This document shows positions 22,041-31,293 of a stretch of 43,768 nucleotides of DNA, piece by piece. The stretch is from a virus. A model generated the notes under the pieces. The model made no database searches. It was not told where the DNA came from and worked only from the letters and a program-made list of their open reading frames with translations. Where the stretch lies: positions 1 through 43,768 of the IMG/VR virus record IMGVR_UViG_3300020183_003705; one strand, written 5' to 3'. The first letter of the stretch is position 1; every line of letters begins with the position of its first letter. The translations under genes and the position numbers were made by a program.

Positions 22041-23522
22041 TCACATTTTATTTACTATTTGGAACTGAAGTTCCCTTTTATATGTATCCACATTTTTATC
22101 TGTGTTAACTTTAATATCCACATAATACTCGTTTGGTATTTTATCTCTCGTGTCAAATACAAAATAATACCCGTCAGGTGTTTTATTAACCTTTGTCCAT
22201 TCTTGAACTTGTACTTCGGTATTTGCGCCTTCTTTGACGTATATACGATAATAAACGTCAACACTTTCTAAAACTTGAGATGAGGTGTAGGCCTGTTTAA
22301 TAGTCAAATTAACTTTTCTAATATCGGTATTTAATACTTTTTCATTTTGTTTAATCCCACCTACATTGAACCCGAATATTTTAGGTTTACTCGTTGTAGT
22401 CCCTATCTGGTAATTACCGTTTGTTTTCAAAACTGCAAATTCATTTTCTACATCATCCAATGATGTACCGTTAATTGATAACCCTCCCCAAACGTCATTA
22501 AACAAACAAGGAATACTATCTGAAGTTAAATTATTAACATTAACTTTGTATACTCCTTTTGTGACTAAACATGTGGTAAGTGCGGTAAATCCACTAATCT
22601 CATCACCATTAGAATCTAATATATCTACTGTGGGTAATGAGTCCAAATTTATTGGATTTCCGTTTTCATAAACGTATAAATATAAATTATTATTTGAATT
22701 GGCGTAAAAACTATTTCTATCATCATTTATATAATCATCATATGTTGTTTCTAAAAAGGGTTCATAAAATGTTTGGGTGTGAGGAGAGAAAAAACCAACA
22801 GAGTAATTTTCTGTTAGACCTGAAATATTTTCAACTTCAGGATAAAATGCAATACCCCATCCTGTAACCCCCGTAGTACCACCACTTAATATTGAATTTA
22901 TTTCATTTGTCATATCGAACTCAATATCTTCATCACCAAATTCAAAATGTTGTGTATCTACAATTGTAAGTGCCGAGTAATTAACACCACTCCCTGTTAC
23001 GGAATTTTCATTATTATAAATACCGTTAGTTGACCACCCACTTATTGTTGTTCTTTCAAACCAGTTTGAAGGTCTTTGGGAAAAAGATCTATCATTCAAG
23101 TTAGTTACACCGAAATCATAATAATCGTAACCAACACCCGAATCCCAATTTTGTGGATTTCCTGTCGATCCTGAAGTTTTAGGTATTCTAAATAAAATTA
23201 AATCAAATGAAGTTGCTCTTCTTCTTCCTTGTGAAGTTTTATCATTGAATAACTCTTTATCAAAAAAAGAAGTATTTTTCATTTTTAAAGAGTGAGTTAA
23301 ACCACTATAACCATTACAACTAAGGGATATTGTATTGTCTGTTATTTTTTCATTCAAAATTGTTAAATCAATATTGAAAATATAACGACTATACCCCAAA
23401 GGAACTGCAACGTTATCAACCCTACCATAAAATAATTCAACAATGGGATTTCTTCCCGTGTTAGTGTAGGAATTGTCTATTAATGTGTTAGATTTATTAA
23501 AATAGGATCTATGTATTGACAT
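22041..23522 (-). CDS. Probable tail/fibre-associated structural protein
   Basis: 493 residues, beta-rich and rich in Asn, Ser, Thr and Gly. No named family recognised. N-terminal SYFNKSNTLIDNSYTNTGRNPIVELFYG is followed by jelly-roll-like strand patterns and lectin- or fibre-like loops (SGGTTGVTGWGIAFYPEVENIS). The C-terminal part (about 395-490) looks like an Ig-like or fibronectin-like sandwich (VDVYYRIYVKEGANTEVQVQEW, YYFVFDTRDKIPNEYYVDIKVN). It is in the same operon as, and just downstream of, the baseplate hub. A TATTTATA element lies in the gap. A baseplate or fibre component is inferred. Confidence 0.55.
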   Translation of the reverse strand: MSIHRSYFNKSNTLIDNSYTNTGRNPIVELFYGRVDNVAVPLGYSRYIFNIDLTILNEKITDNTISLSCNGYSGLTHSLKMKNTSFFDKELFNDKTSQGRRRATSFDLILFRIPKTSGSTGNPQNWDSGVGYDYYDFGVTNLNDRSFSQRPSNWFERTTISGWSTNGIYNNENSVTGSGVNYSALTIVDTQHFEFGDEDIEFDMTNEINSILSGGTTGVTGWGIAFYPEVENISGLTENYSVGFFSPHTQTFYEPFLETTYDDYINDDRNSFYANSNNNLYLYVYENGNPINLDSLPTVDILDSNGDEISGFTALTTCLVTKGVYKVNVNNLTSDSIPCLFNDVWGGLSINGTSLDDVENEFAVLKTNGNYQIGTTTSKPKIFGFNVGGIKQNEKVLNTDIRKVNLTIKQAYTSSQVLESVDVYYRIYVKEGANTEVQVQEWTKVNKTPDGYYFVFDTRDKIPNEYYVDIKVNTDKNVDTYKRELQFQIVNKM

Positions 23523-23536
23523 TCAAGTATTTTTAT

Positions 23537-23544
23537 TATAAATA
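23537..23544 (-). promoter_or_regulatory. TATTTATA element before the structural gene at 23522
   Basis: An exact match on the minus strand in the short gap between two structural genes, 14 bases before the ATG at 23522. It partly overlaps the upstream gene's stop region only at its distal side. Confidence 0.45.
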
Positions 23545-23545
23545 C

Positions 23546-25123
23546 TTAGTTAATCCGAATATTACTATTTAAAACTTTTTGATATGCTTCTTGCATTTTT
23601 TTTAATACATCATCTGTTGAAATACTTGAAGACCTACATATAGGACTTGGTGGTAACATCGGATATGGGTGATCGTGAGTTATTAAAAAGTTTACAATTA
23701 ATTGTAATAGTTCCATCAATTCCTCACCCCTAACTGTTGATGATGTATTTGGTGAAATTATATCATTAAAAGTATTACCCGTTATTCCATAAATCGTACC
23801 ATTCAAATTTATCGGGTCTTTACCTGGTATTGTACTTTTATGACTCAATAAAAATAATTGGTCTGCACCTAAAGTAGCTACCGTATTATCTCCTTTTACC
23901 ACCGTGGCGGGTACTACAATTTCTTGTACTTTATTAAAAGGCTCAGGTTGTTTGAAATTTTTATAAACATCACCATAACCGGGTGTTAAATCTGTTGCTG
24001 TTACAATTGTTGAGTTTATTAATCTCGACATATTATCAACAGATATTAAATCAATATTACCCGATAGATTTGATAATACATTTCTTATTTGTTCACCAGG
24101 TCTATAATAAAAAGGAAATTGTTGATCTTTTTGTATATTACAAAAAGTAGGATCATCGTGAAACTTTCTTACTGTACCAACTATTAATTGAACAAATTCT
24201 TCAAATGTTTTTGCTTGTATGTTCAAATTATATACAATACCATATGTGCTTTGTCCCGATAATTTGGTGTCATAATCGAAAAAACCAACTTGAGTCTCAA
24301 AAGAGTTGTTTGAGGGTAATTGAATTATTCTAACTCCTCCACTGAAAACATCTACTTGGGTGTTCATGGTTGTACAATAATATTCTATTAAAAATTTTAA
24401 TTGATCTTTTCTATCTACCAATTTAGTAAAAGATTGTGGTTCTCCGTATTTTACTGTGTCGGTTAATTTAGAAAGTTGTAAAAACGCTCTGTTATTATTA
24501 ATTACAGGTATTTCACCCCTCTGATAATCAAAATGTTTACCAGACCTTAATAATACATCATTTTGTTTGATTATTAAATCAGAATTACCCCTACCATTTA
24601 TTGATATATCTATTGGTTCAGAAAATACACCAGACTTAGATGGGTCTTTATAAGTTCCGTCAATGTTTTTAATATTTGGGACACTTATTGGTGAATTTTC
24701 ATATCCGTCATCTAAATGTATTTTTGATGATCTAAAATCTTCACCTCCGATATACAAAGGGGAAGAGAAAGGTGCAGACATGTAAAACTTATTTCTACCC
24801 GTTGTTCTTTTTCTATCAAAGTAAAAAATCATCACCCTATCTCCTGGTTTTGGTACTTGATTGATAAAATAAGGTAAAAACGGTAAATGAACCCAAGGAT
24901 CTTTAGGTGACCAATTCCCAATTGTTTCCTTATCGGAATCAGGTTCCCATCCACTTTTTTTTGCAGACTTTTCTATTTGTTCAATATTTTTTAGATTGAT
25001 TGGTTTTATCCTTGCTCTACCTAACATTAAAGGGTCTTCATTATTAACACAAACCCCCCAGTAGAAGTTTTGTGTCATATCTTGTGAAAACGAATCTGTG
25101 GTTTGTATTTCTCCTTTAGACAT
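23546..25123 (-). CDS. Baseplate hub/central spike protein with gp5-like OB fold
   Basis: 525 residues. Residues about 20-120 match the N-terminal OB domain of T4 gp5 and similar hub proteins: WGVCVNNEDPLMLGRARIKP (22-41), DPWVHLPFLPYF (75-86), VPKPGDRVMIFYFD (90-103), GRNKFYMSAP. The lysozyme domain that interrupts T4 gp5 is not visible. The C-terminal part includes ELLQLIVNFLITHDHPYPM, a region reminiscent of spike-stem linkers. Role: hub of the baseplate through which DNA passes. It overlaps the upstream 67-codon gene by 8 bases. Confidence 0.8.
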   Translation of the reverse strand: MSKGEIQTTDSFSQDMTQNFYWGVCVNNEDPLMLGRARIKPINLKNIEQIEKSAKKSGWEPDSDKETIGNWSPKDPWVHLPFLPYFINQVPKPGDRVMIFYFDRKRTTGRNKFYMSAPFSSPLYIGGEDFRSSKIHLDDGYENSPISVPNIKNIDGTYKDPSKSGVFSEPIDISINGRGNSDLIIKQNDVLLRSGKHFDYQRGEIPVINNNRAFLQLSKLTDTVKYGEPQSFTKLVDRKDQLKFLIEYYCTTMNTQVDVFSGGVRIIQLPSNNSFETQVGFFDYDTKLSGQSTYGIVYNLNIQAKTFEEFVQLIVGTVRKFHDDPTFCNIQKDQQFPFYYRPGEQIRNVLSNLSGNIDLISVDNMSRLINSTIVTATDLTPGYGDVYKNFKQPEPFNKVQEIVVPATVVKGDNTVATLGADQLFLLSHKSTIPGKDPINLNGTIYGITGNTFNDIISPNTSSTVRGEELMELLQLIVNFLITHDHPYPMLPPSPICRSSSISTDDVLKKMQEAYQKVLNSNIRIN

Positions 25124-25319
25124 TTTTTGTTCTATTATTTATTTCATCCAATAATTTATTATAACTACTTTCTGTCGAATCTAAATGGTGTGTTAATTTC
25201 ATAATTAAAGATTTAGTCTTTTCGAAGTCTTCAGATAGAAATTTTAAAGCACTCGTTAAATCTTTATTAGATTTATTTTTATAATTTTTTATAATCTCAA
25301 TTAGTTCTTTCGTTTTCAT
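25116..25319 (-). CDS. Small helical protein in the tail operon
   Basis: 67 residues from the ATG at 25319. A longer reading from 25388 would overlap the upstream structural gene and is rejected. The sequence is one or two amphipathic helices (KTKELIEIIKNYKNKS, TSALKFLSEDFEKTKSLIMK, STESSYNKLLDEINN). It starts 1 base after the upstream stop and overlaps the hub gene by 8 bases, so it is firmly in the operon. Family not recognised; a small baseplate or chaperone-like helical factor is conceivable. Confidence 0.6.
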   Translation of the reverse strand: MKTKELIEIIKNYKNKSNKDLTSALKFLSEDFEKTKSLIMKLTHHLDSTESSYNKLLDEINNRTKNV

Positions 25320-25320
25320 A

Positions 25321-27351
25321 TTAATAAGATTTTCCCCATCCTTTTGTTGGTTGGGTAGTCCCCGGTCCGGCACCAAATGGTGGTACAATTACTTTCAATG
25401 GCGGTATTAGAATTTCAGTTCTACCATTTTGTTTATTTTCTTTACTTTGTCCCTTTATTTTAGATTTAGTAAACAAATTCATTAAATTTGGTGTTCCGTC
25501 AGGATTATCGTCTGTTGGTAATCCTGCGTTTTGTAAATTCTCTATTACATTAGCATAACTTCTTGTGTCAGACGCTCCACCCAAAAATTGTGCACCAGCT
25601 AGTGCAAATAACGGTAACCCTAAATTAAACTGACTGAGACCCAAATTTAGTAATTTTAATAATTCATCTAAAACACTTTTACAGTTTCTGTAATCAATCA
25701 CTGCCTGACCAACAACAAAAAGAATGTAAACTATATTTGCATACATTGAAAGTTGTGTATCTTTTGCTTCTTTTGCAATATCTAAAAGGATACTCTCAAC
25801 TAAAAGTTTAATATTTTTCTTAACTAAAGAAAAAATTTGTTCTATGAAAATGGCAATAACTCTTCTTATAAAACATAGAAGAAATTTTTTAAATTTTTTA
25901 AAAAAATCAGTTACGTCCTCAAATAATTCGTTTAAAAATGCAGAACCATTAGAAATTATCGCCTTTATCATTATTATAAACCCTAACATTACTTTTGGTG
26001 TTAAAATTGCTTTAACTAAATTTGCCGGTAAGTTCAAAAGAAATTCTAATAATAATGATTCGTTAATATCTATATTTGGTCCTAAAAGTTGTTGCCATTT
26101 TGGATCTTCAGAGATGGAATCAATACCTTCAAAGAATTTATTTATTTTTTCTTGTGCCTTATTTTCTTTAATTACGTCGTCTAAAATTTGTGTGGTTGCC
26201 TGTACATTGACAGGTAAATTAACCTCATCGCAATCTTTAAATGTTACTAAACCATTAACTTTTAGTTCTGTTTTAAAATCAATTTCTAATAAATCTTGTG
26301 GCGAAAGCTCAAAAAAAGAATCATCGATTAAATCCAAATCACTTAATTTACCACTACCAGATATATCTATTTTTTTTGACGGATCAGAACAAATACCCAT
26401 TAATCTTTTAACAAATTTTATAAATTTTTCAAGATCACTTAATTCATCTGCTGGTGTGTTTAACCCTATTTGTATTGCTCCCATAAGTTGGGACATAATG
26501 GATTGTATTAATCCGTTTAAATCAAATATTTCAATACTACCAAAATAATCTCTTAAAAAATCACTAATTTTTGTTCGATTTAATGATTGATTTAATAATG
26601 TTATTTTAAAATAATCATCATATTCTGTTAAGTTAGTAGTCGGGTTTGTATATTGGTTTACATATTGTATGTCAAAAAGTTGAGCCCCTGATGATCCAAT
26701 ATATGATTGTCCATACTGTTGTTGAAATGATTGTGGAGAAATTAATCTATTATAAAGTTCTCTATTCATTGAATAAGGAACTTGACCATTTTGAGTGGTT
26801 TCAAACTCATACATATATTTACCATATTGATCATCAGGAGAAATCTTTAAAATTTTAAACAAGTCTAAATGTTTTAATTTTATATAGATGGGTATATTTA
26901 CCATATCTTGGTACGATTGTTCTTCAGAACAACCAATAGTGTCAGTAATACATTCTATAAAAATATCAGTGAATTTTGCTTTAGTATTTTCTACCGCCAA
27001 TAAAAAAATATTACCTAAAATTTTACTTGTCTTTAGGTTTCCTATTCTTCCTGATTTATTTTTGGATTTTTTTCTTGAATTTTCTCCTGACTTTTCTCCA
27101 TAACCTATAGTTGTTTTATATAAATCAATTAATGATTCATAAAGACCTGGTTCTTCAGAACTTCTTTTTTTATTTTTATTTTTTTGTAAATCTTTTAATT
27201 TTTTCTTAACGTCTTTACTGGTCAATGTATTTTTTTCTTTTGTTTGATCCTTCTTTCTTTTTTTTTCTGATTGATTATTTTGCACAACGGTTTTGTAAGC
27301 GGAAACCTTACTTTTTATGTTATCTAAATCATTTTTATTATCCAATCCCAT
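25321..27351 (-). CDS. Large tail/baseplate-associated protein
   Basis: 676 residues, family not recognised. The N-terminal 90 residues are very basic and coiled-coil-like (SEKKRKKDQTKEKNTL, KKLKDLQKNKNKKRSSEE). The middle has a mixed fold. Residues about 440-590 have long hydrophobic helices (AILTPKVMLGFIIMIKAI, FLLCFIRRVIAIFIEQIF, ANIVYILFVVGQAVI). The C-terminus is Pro/Gly-rich (IPPLKVIVPPFGAGPG). It sits directly upstream of the hub genes in one operon. The hydrophobic helices could be packed in a tail hub or could contact the membrane during ejection; the sequence does not decide. Confidence 0.6.
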   Translation of the reverse strand: MGLDNKNDLDNIKSKVSAYKTVVQNNQSEKKRKKDQTKEKNTLTSKDVKKKLKDLQKNKNKKRSSEEPGLYESLIDLYKTTIGYGEKSGENSRKKSKNKSGRIGNLKTSKILGNIFLLAVENTKAKFTDIFIECITDTIGCSEEQSYQDMVNIPIYIKLKHLDLFKILKISPDDQYGKYMYEFETTQNGQVPYSMNRELYNRLISPQSFQQQYGQSYIGSSGAQLFDIQYVNQYTNPTTNLTEYDDYFKITLLNQSLNRTKISDFLRDYFGSIEIFDLNGLIQSIMSQLMGAIQIGLNTPADELSDLEKFIKFVKRLMGICSDPSKKIDISGSGKLSDLDLIDDSFFELSPQDLLEIDFKTELKVNGLVTFKDCDEVNLPVNVQATTQILDDVIKENKAQEKINKFFEGIDSISEDPKWQQLLGPNIDINESLLLEFLLNLPANLVKAILTPKVMLGFIIMIKAIISNGSAFLNELFEDVTDFFKKFKKFLLCFIRRVIAIFIEQIFSLVKKNIKLLVESILLDIAKEAKDTQLSMYANIVYILFVVGQAVIDYRNCKSVLDELLKLLNLGLSQFNLGLPLFALAGAQFLGGASDTRSYANVIENLQNAGLPTDDNPDGTPNLMNLFTKSKIKGQSKENKQNGRTEILIPPLKVIVPPFGAGPGTTQPTKGWGKSY

Positions 27352-27353
27352 AA

Positions 27354-27728
27354 TTAAATTTTGTAACCATCGCTAAACGAATCTTTATTTAAATCTTTTT
27401 GTATCAAAGTCTGTAATAAACTATCATCAACATCAGATAAAGAAAAATCAGAATCTTTATCACTGTTTTGAGATTTTTCCCAAATTGAGGATTGTAGTTT
27501 TGATAAACTCAACTTTTTTTCTATTGTGTCGTTAATTATTTTTTGTTGTTCCTTTATAACGGGACCAATTAATGTCATGTCTTCGGCCTCTTTAAGCATT
27601 GACAACATTTTGTTTTGAATTCGTAATGCGGTAGATCTTTGCTCAACCAACTCATTATAAATTTCTTGCATTAAAGAAAGTACAGAATCTTTATTTAACG
27701 ATATCTCTTTTTTTCTATTTCTATTCAT
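27354..27728 (-). CDS. Coiled-coil protein in the tail operon
   Basis: 124 residues, predicted helical: SVLSLMQEIYNELVEQRS, LRIQNKMLSMLKEAED and IKEQQKIINDTIEKKLSLSK, followed by an acidic Ser/Asp-rich tail (SDKDSDFSLSDVDDSLLQ). It is 2 bases from the next gene and 14 bases after the sigma-factor gene. Family not recognised; a structural linker or assembly factor for the adjacent large protein is the simplest guess. Confidence 0.6.
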   Translation of the reverse strand: MNRNRKKEISLNKDSVLSLMQEIYNELVEQRSTALRIQNKMLSMLKEAEDMTLIGPVIKEQQKIINDTIEKKLSLSKLQSSIWEKSQNSDKDSDFSLSDVDDSLLQTLIQKDLNKDSFSDGYKI

Positions 27729-27742
27729 AATTAATAAATATT

Positions 27743-28480
27743 TTAATACTGATTATTTATTTTTCTGACAGTTTCAATATATAATGTTTTGTATTTTTTT
27801 AAATAAATTCTTATTTCTTTTGTGTTAAGATTTGTCATTTCTCTCAAAGTTAAAAGAACAACATTCTTGTTGAACTTATTATTATCATTACCAATAAAAA
27901 TATTTCCATAGTTGTCAAATAAATCAATAAGTGCAACCCCTAATTTTGATTCGTTTTCATTTAGTCTTGAATCTTCTACATAATTTTTTAAATCAATCAA
28001 AAACAATTCAATTATTTTTTCTGCGCCTATTTTTTCGAATTCCATATAATATACCATATCAGGTCTATTTTCTAAACTGGCTGAAATATCCTCATATGAA
28101 ATTTTTCTGTTCATATCTTTTTGGTCTTTTTGGATTTGCCCCATTAAATAATTTTTGCAAATGGTACCAAAATATGAATATGCTTTTTTGTTTTTTGCCG
28201 GTCTAAATTTATCCACTTTAGTCATAAGAAAAGAATGTGTGTCTGTGTGGATGTCTTTATAATCCATATCTTTTCTATATAACTTATACCTTCTGATTAT
28301 AGATTCTATCATCTTATCTAAAGGGTCTCTAAGAAATTCATTATATATTTCTTCTTTTTCTTCACGAGATTCGGCGGTGATGTATTTTTTCACCGCCTCT
28401 TCTTCACGGACATCAAAATAATTTGTTTTTTTTACCGTCTTTTGCTTTTCGATGCTGTTTTCATCATGGTTTAACTGCAT
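27743..28480 (-). CDS. Late sigma factor (T4 gp55-like)
   Basis: 245 residues. Residues about 54-122 look like sigma region 2: LDKMIESIIRRYKLYRKDM, HTDTHSFLMTKVDKFRP and KKAYSYFGTICKNYLMGQI. This is the 'D...Fr..kn..AysYf.tI..N.l...i.k' pattern of gp55-type phage sigma factors. There is no clear region 4. gp55 proteins direct host RNA polymerase to late promoters together with a sliding clamp. The repeated TATTTATA elements in this window are the natural candidate target. It lies between tail genes and the first glycosyltransferase, overlapping the latter by 1 base. Confidence 0.78.
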   Translation of the reverse strand: MQLNHDENSIEKQKTVKKTNYFDVREEEAVKKYITAESREEKEEIYNEFLRDPLDKMIESIIRRYKLYRKDMDYKDIHTDTHSFLMTKVDKFRPAKNKKAYSYFGTICKNYLMGQIQKDQKDMNRKISYEDISASLENRPDMVYYMEFEKIGAEKIIELFLIDLKNYVEDSRLNENESKLGVALIDLFDNYGNIFIGNDNNKFNKNVVLLTLREMTNLNTKEIRIYLKKYKTLYIETVRKINNQY

Positions 28481-29292
28481 TAAACATCTTGTGGTTCATA
28501 TTTTATGTTTCTATCAGATGTAAAAAAATGTTCTTTTTTTGCTACATCTAACCAAAAGGTTATTTCATTATCAGAAATCTTTTCTTGACCAAATTTATAA
28601 TTCCAAAAAATAGAACCTTCTCTCATGTTTGTATGTTTATAACCAATTCTAGGAATTGTCATAATTTTAATAGAATTGTAAGTTAATCTCAATAAAAACT
28701 CATACACAAAAGTAAGTTTTATTGATGGTTTGAATCCTCCATTATTTTCGAAAATTGATTTTTTTAAAACCATACCTGATGATTGAAAATTTTGGTATGT
28801 TAATAACACATCATTTGTTAAATAACCCATTTCGGTATTTAAACTTACTGCAAATGTGGCTTCATTAGTAAACCCCGCAAAAAGCCCTTTTTCATCAGTG
28901 TCTACAACTAAGGGTAAAAAGGCTTCGACTTCAGGGTATGACTCTGTAAATCTTTTTACATTTTTGAACCATATTGATGAGTACTCATCATCAAACTCTA
29001 AAATAGATACCCATTTACTCTTTGCGTTTTTAACTCCCATATTAACTTGGGTTGCGAAATCTTTTGATCCACTATTTTCAACTAAACTAACACTTAGGTT
29101 ACCAAAATCATAGTTTTTTAAAATATTAACAAGACTTTCTTCTTGTGTGTGTACAATTACCAACTCATTAATGTCTACCGTTTGGTTTTGTAACGATTTG
29201 ATTGATCTTTCTAACAGTTCTTCAAATGATCTGTGTTTTGAAGACTCAATAGGTAAAATTACCGATACGTCTAATTTTTGTTTTTCTTCCAT
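28480..29292 (-). CDS. GT2-family (GT-A) glycosyltransferase
   Basis: 270 residues. Starts with the GT-A nucleotide-binding strand (VSVILPIESSKHRSFEELLERSIKSL). The metal site is SILEFDDEYS (96-105), an E/D-x-D-D variant of the GT2 DxD. A further acceptor-side region reads NFQSSGMVLKKSIFENNGGF, a typical GT2 'N...r..f...GgF' segment. It is immediately upstream of gp55 in transcription and 1 base from the GT-B gene at 29294. Donor and acceptor cannot be read from the sequence. It is part of the glycan cassette, or decorates a virion protein. Confidence 0.82.
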   Translation of the reverse strand: MEEKQKLDVSVILPIESSKHRSFEELLERSIKSLQNQTVDINELVIVHTQEESLVNILKNYDFGNLSVSLVENSGSKDFATQVNMGVKNAKSKWVSILEFDDEYSSIWFKNVKRFTESYPEVEAFLPLVVDTDEKGLFAGFTNEATFAVSLNTEMGYLTNDVLLTYQNFQSSGMVLKKSIFENNGGFKPSIKLTFVYEFLLRLTYNSIKIMTIPRIGYKHTNMREGSIFWNYKFGQEKISDNEITFWLDVAKKEHFFTSDRNIKYEPQDV

Positions 29293-29293
29293 G

Positions 29294-30358
29294 TTATTTT
29301 TCTTCTGATATTTTAAGTTTATCTAATTGTTCTGTGAACAAATCATGTCTAGTTTCAAAGTAATCGTTAAATGTATTTATAACCTGATCTTCAAAAACTT
29401 CTTTTTTATTATAATTGGATGATGTTTTTTGCATTTCAATATATAGTTCATCATTAATATTATCTTCTAACCAGTTTTGTGTGAAATTTGCAGCAACATC
29501 AACAATGTCATTAAATTCTTGTGTCCACACACCATTCATATCACTCATCCATTCTGGTTTTAGTGCTGGTATTTTACCAATTACAGGTGTATTAGATGAC
29601 ATAGACTCTAATGGGTATGTACCAAAACCTGACTCATAATCTACCCAAATCGATAAATAAGATTCTTTTAAAAATTTAGCAAAATCCTCCTGTTTAATAC
29701 CTCTCATGTCCCTAAAAGTAATCCATCTATATTGTGGGTATTTTAAATAAAAAGTTTTGATTATTTTTGCAGTATCCCTTTGTTCTCTCGTGTGTATTGC
29801 GATAATTGGTTTGGAAGGTTTTTCTTTTTTTGTAAAGAATTCGCTGATGTATGGCTCAATAATGTCATAACTAACTCCTCTCATTATTTCTGACAAATGT
29901 TTTTTTTGTGTTTCGTTTGTTGTAATACATTTAATAAATCCATATTGAGACCAAGAAACGCCAGGAGGTAATGTTTCTAACATGTGGTCATACGCTTGAC
30001 ATAAAACAATTTTTCCACAAGGAAAACTTTTTAATTGGTCCATAACATGTCCATAAATTTCAGGAATAACAATGAAATCTTCGGGTGAAATAGCCAAATT
30101 CTGACCTTCAATTGGTTGGTGAGGTAACTCCATGTACTTAGGATCTAACCATTCTGAAACACCTTTGTAGTCGTTGGCTTCATGAATAATAATAGAATTA
30201 TATCCATTATTTTTCAAAGTTAATGCTATGTCATAGATATATTTAATAGACGCCTTGGGATTACCTTTAGTGTCTTGAACTAAAAAATATAATCTTGCAT
30301 TTTTGTTTTTTAAGTTTTCAATTGATTTCTCAATTTTTTCTAATTTTTCTAATTCCAT
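29294..30358 (-). CDS. GT-B fold glycosyltransferase
   Basis: 354 residues. N-terminal charged helix, then RLYFLVQDTKGNPKASIKYI and alternating strands and helices. C-terminal lobe: PIIAIHTREQRD, WITFRDMRGI, then ESGFGTYPLESMSSNTPVIG (about 255-275). This last segment is the donor-binding segment of GT4-like enzymes, with E-x(7)-E-like spacing. A classical signal peptide or membrane anchor is absent. Partner gene is the GT2 at 28480, one base away. Substrate unknown. Confidence 0.75.
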   Translation of the reverse strand: MELEKLEKIEKSIENLKNKNARLYFLVQDTKGNPKASIKYIYDIALTLKNNGYNSIIIHEANDYKGVSEWLDPKYMELPHQPIEGQNLAISPEDFIVIPEIYGHVMDQLKSFPCGKIVLCQAYDHMLETLPPGVSWSQYGFIKCITTNETQKKHLSEIMRGVSYDIIEPYISEFFTKKEKPSKPIIAIHTREQRDTAKIIKTFYLKYPQYRWITFRDMRGIKQEDFAKFLKESYLSIWVDYESGFGTYPLESMSSNTPVIGKIPALKPEWMSDMNGVWTQEFNDIVDVAANFTQNWLEDNINDELYIEMQKTSSNYNKKEVFEDQVINTFNDYFETRHDLFTEQLDKLKISEEK

Positions 30359-30361
30359 TTT

Positions 30362-30649
30362 TTAAAACTTTTTAAGTATTTTATTTATTAATAGAGTATT
30401 GAATGATATCTTGAAAGGTATGGTTAAGTTTTTTGATCCATGTAACCCCAAACTTTCATCCAAGTCTTCTCTTTCTGTTAATATTACCTCGATCAAACTT
30501 TTAAAAGTTTCAAATCTTGTAACGCTTATTTGTTGTTCAGGTGTTTCTGTTTCTCCTGAGACAACGGGTAATACTGATTTTTCATAACTAACTTGCTTTT
30601 CTAATTCATCAATATCAATGTAATAATTTTCTCCTAAAAATTCTAACAT
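30362..30649 (-). CDS. Small protein of unknown function
   Basis: 95 residues, family not recognised. Acidic N-terminal half (YYIDIDELEKQVSYEKS, SGETETPEQQISVTRFETF), then a helix FKSLIEVILTEREDLDESL and a hydrophobic end (KISFNTLLINKILKKF). Packed between a glycosyltransferase and the HAD-like gene with gaps of 2-3 bases, so it belongs to the operon. Virion or regulatory role cannot be told. Confidence 0.55.
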   Translation of the reverse strand: MLEFLGENYYIDIDELEKQVSYEKSVLPVVSGETETPEQQISVTRFETFKSLIEVILTEREDLDESLGLHGSKNLTIPFKISFNTLLINKILKKF

Positions 30650-30651
30650 AT

Positions 30652-31293
30652 TTATAATTTTTTTAACACTTCGTCAAATTCTTTCAATGTATTTATTTCA
30701 TATTCACAATCGACACTTTTATTGTAATTCGTATTATATTTGATAACAATTTTACCTTTCGGTTTTTCTAATAATAAGATAGGATTTGCCGTAAGTAAAA
30801 TATCAATTTCATCCCACATTGAATTTATTGTTGAATTTGAGTAAAATTTAACCTTTTCCAATAGGCATCCGAACTTAGATAAGAAAAATAAAGATGCTGG
30901 TTTTGATTTACCCATCTCGTCAGAAACAATCAATAATTCATTATTATCTCTATATTTTAAATAAATTTCATTAAGATCATTAAAAGTAAAAGTTTCAGTA
31001 GAACCCGCATGACCAAAAATTTGCATAGCAAAATCTTCATACATAAATTCGTATAATTCATTTTCATCAATAAATTTGAAGTGATCTATTAAATTTAATG
31101 TTGTAACATCACTTAAAATTTTATATTCAAACTCTTCAGGTGTTGATATCTCTTCGGTATTTCCCGATATGTCTAACTCAAAAGTTTTACTATCGTCATT
31201 TTTTTCTTCAATCATATGTTTTTCATATAATTGAGTAAACTTACCAATAGTGTCCCTTAACACTCCATTAATTTCAATCCCTATTCTCTTCAT
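30652..31293 (-). CDS. Degenerate HAD-fold protein
   Basis: 213 residues. The order of motifs is that of HAD hydrolases: GIEINGVLRDT (5-15) at motif I, ELLIVSDEMGKSKPASLFFL at motifs II/III and WDEIDILLTANP at motif IV. The catalytic DxDxT of motif I is replaced by E-I-N-G-V, so both acidic residues that act as nucleophile and acid/base are altered. The fold may be kept for binding rather than catalysis, for example of a nucleotide. A 5'-nucleotidase-like ancestor is likely. Its ATG overlaps the end of PhoH by 20 bases. Confidence 0.55.
   Translation of the reverse strand: MKRIGIEINGVLRDTIGKFTQLYEKHMIEEKNDDSKTFELDISGNTEEISTPEEFEYKILSDVTTLNLIDHFKFIDENELYEFMYEDFAMQIFGHAGSTETFTFNDLNEIYLKYRDNNELLIVSDEMGKSKPASLFFLSKFGCLLEKVKFYSNSTINSMWDEIDILLTANPILLLEKPKGKIVIKYNTNYNKSVDCEYEINTLKEFDEVLKKL

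Noticed and set aside
25844-26548. 234-codon plus-strand open frame inside the large tail gene
   Set aside because: The minus-strand gene 25321-27351 is continuous and operon-linked; the plus-strand frame has no recognisable protein pattern.
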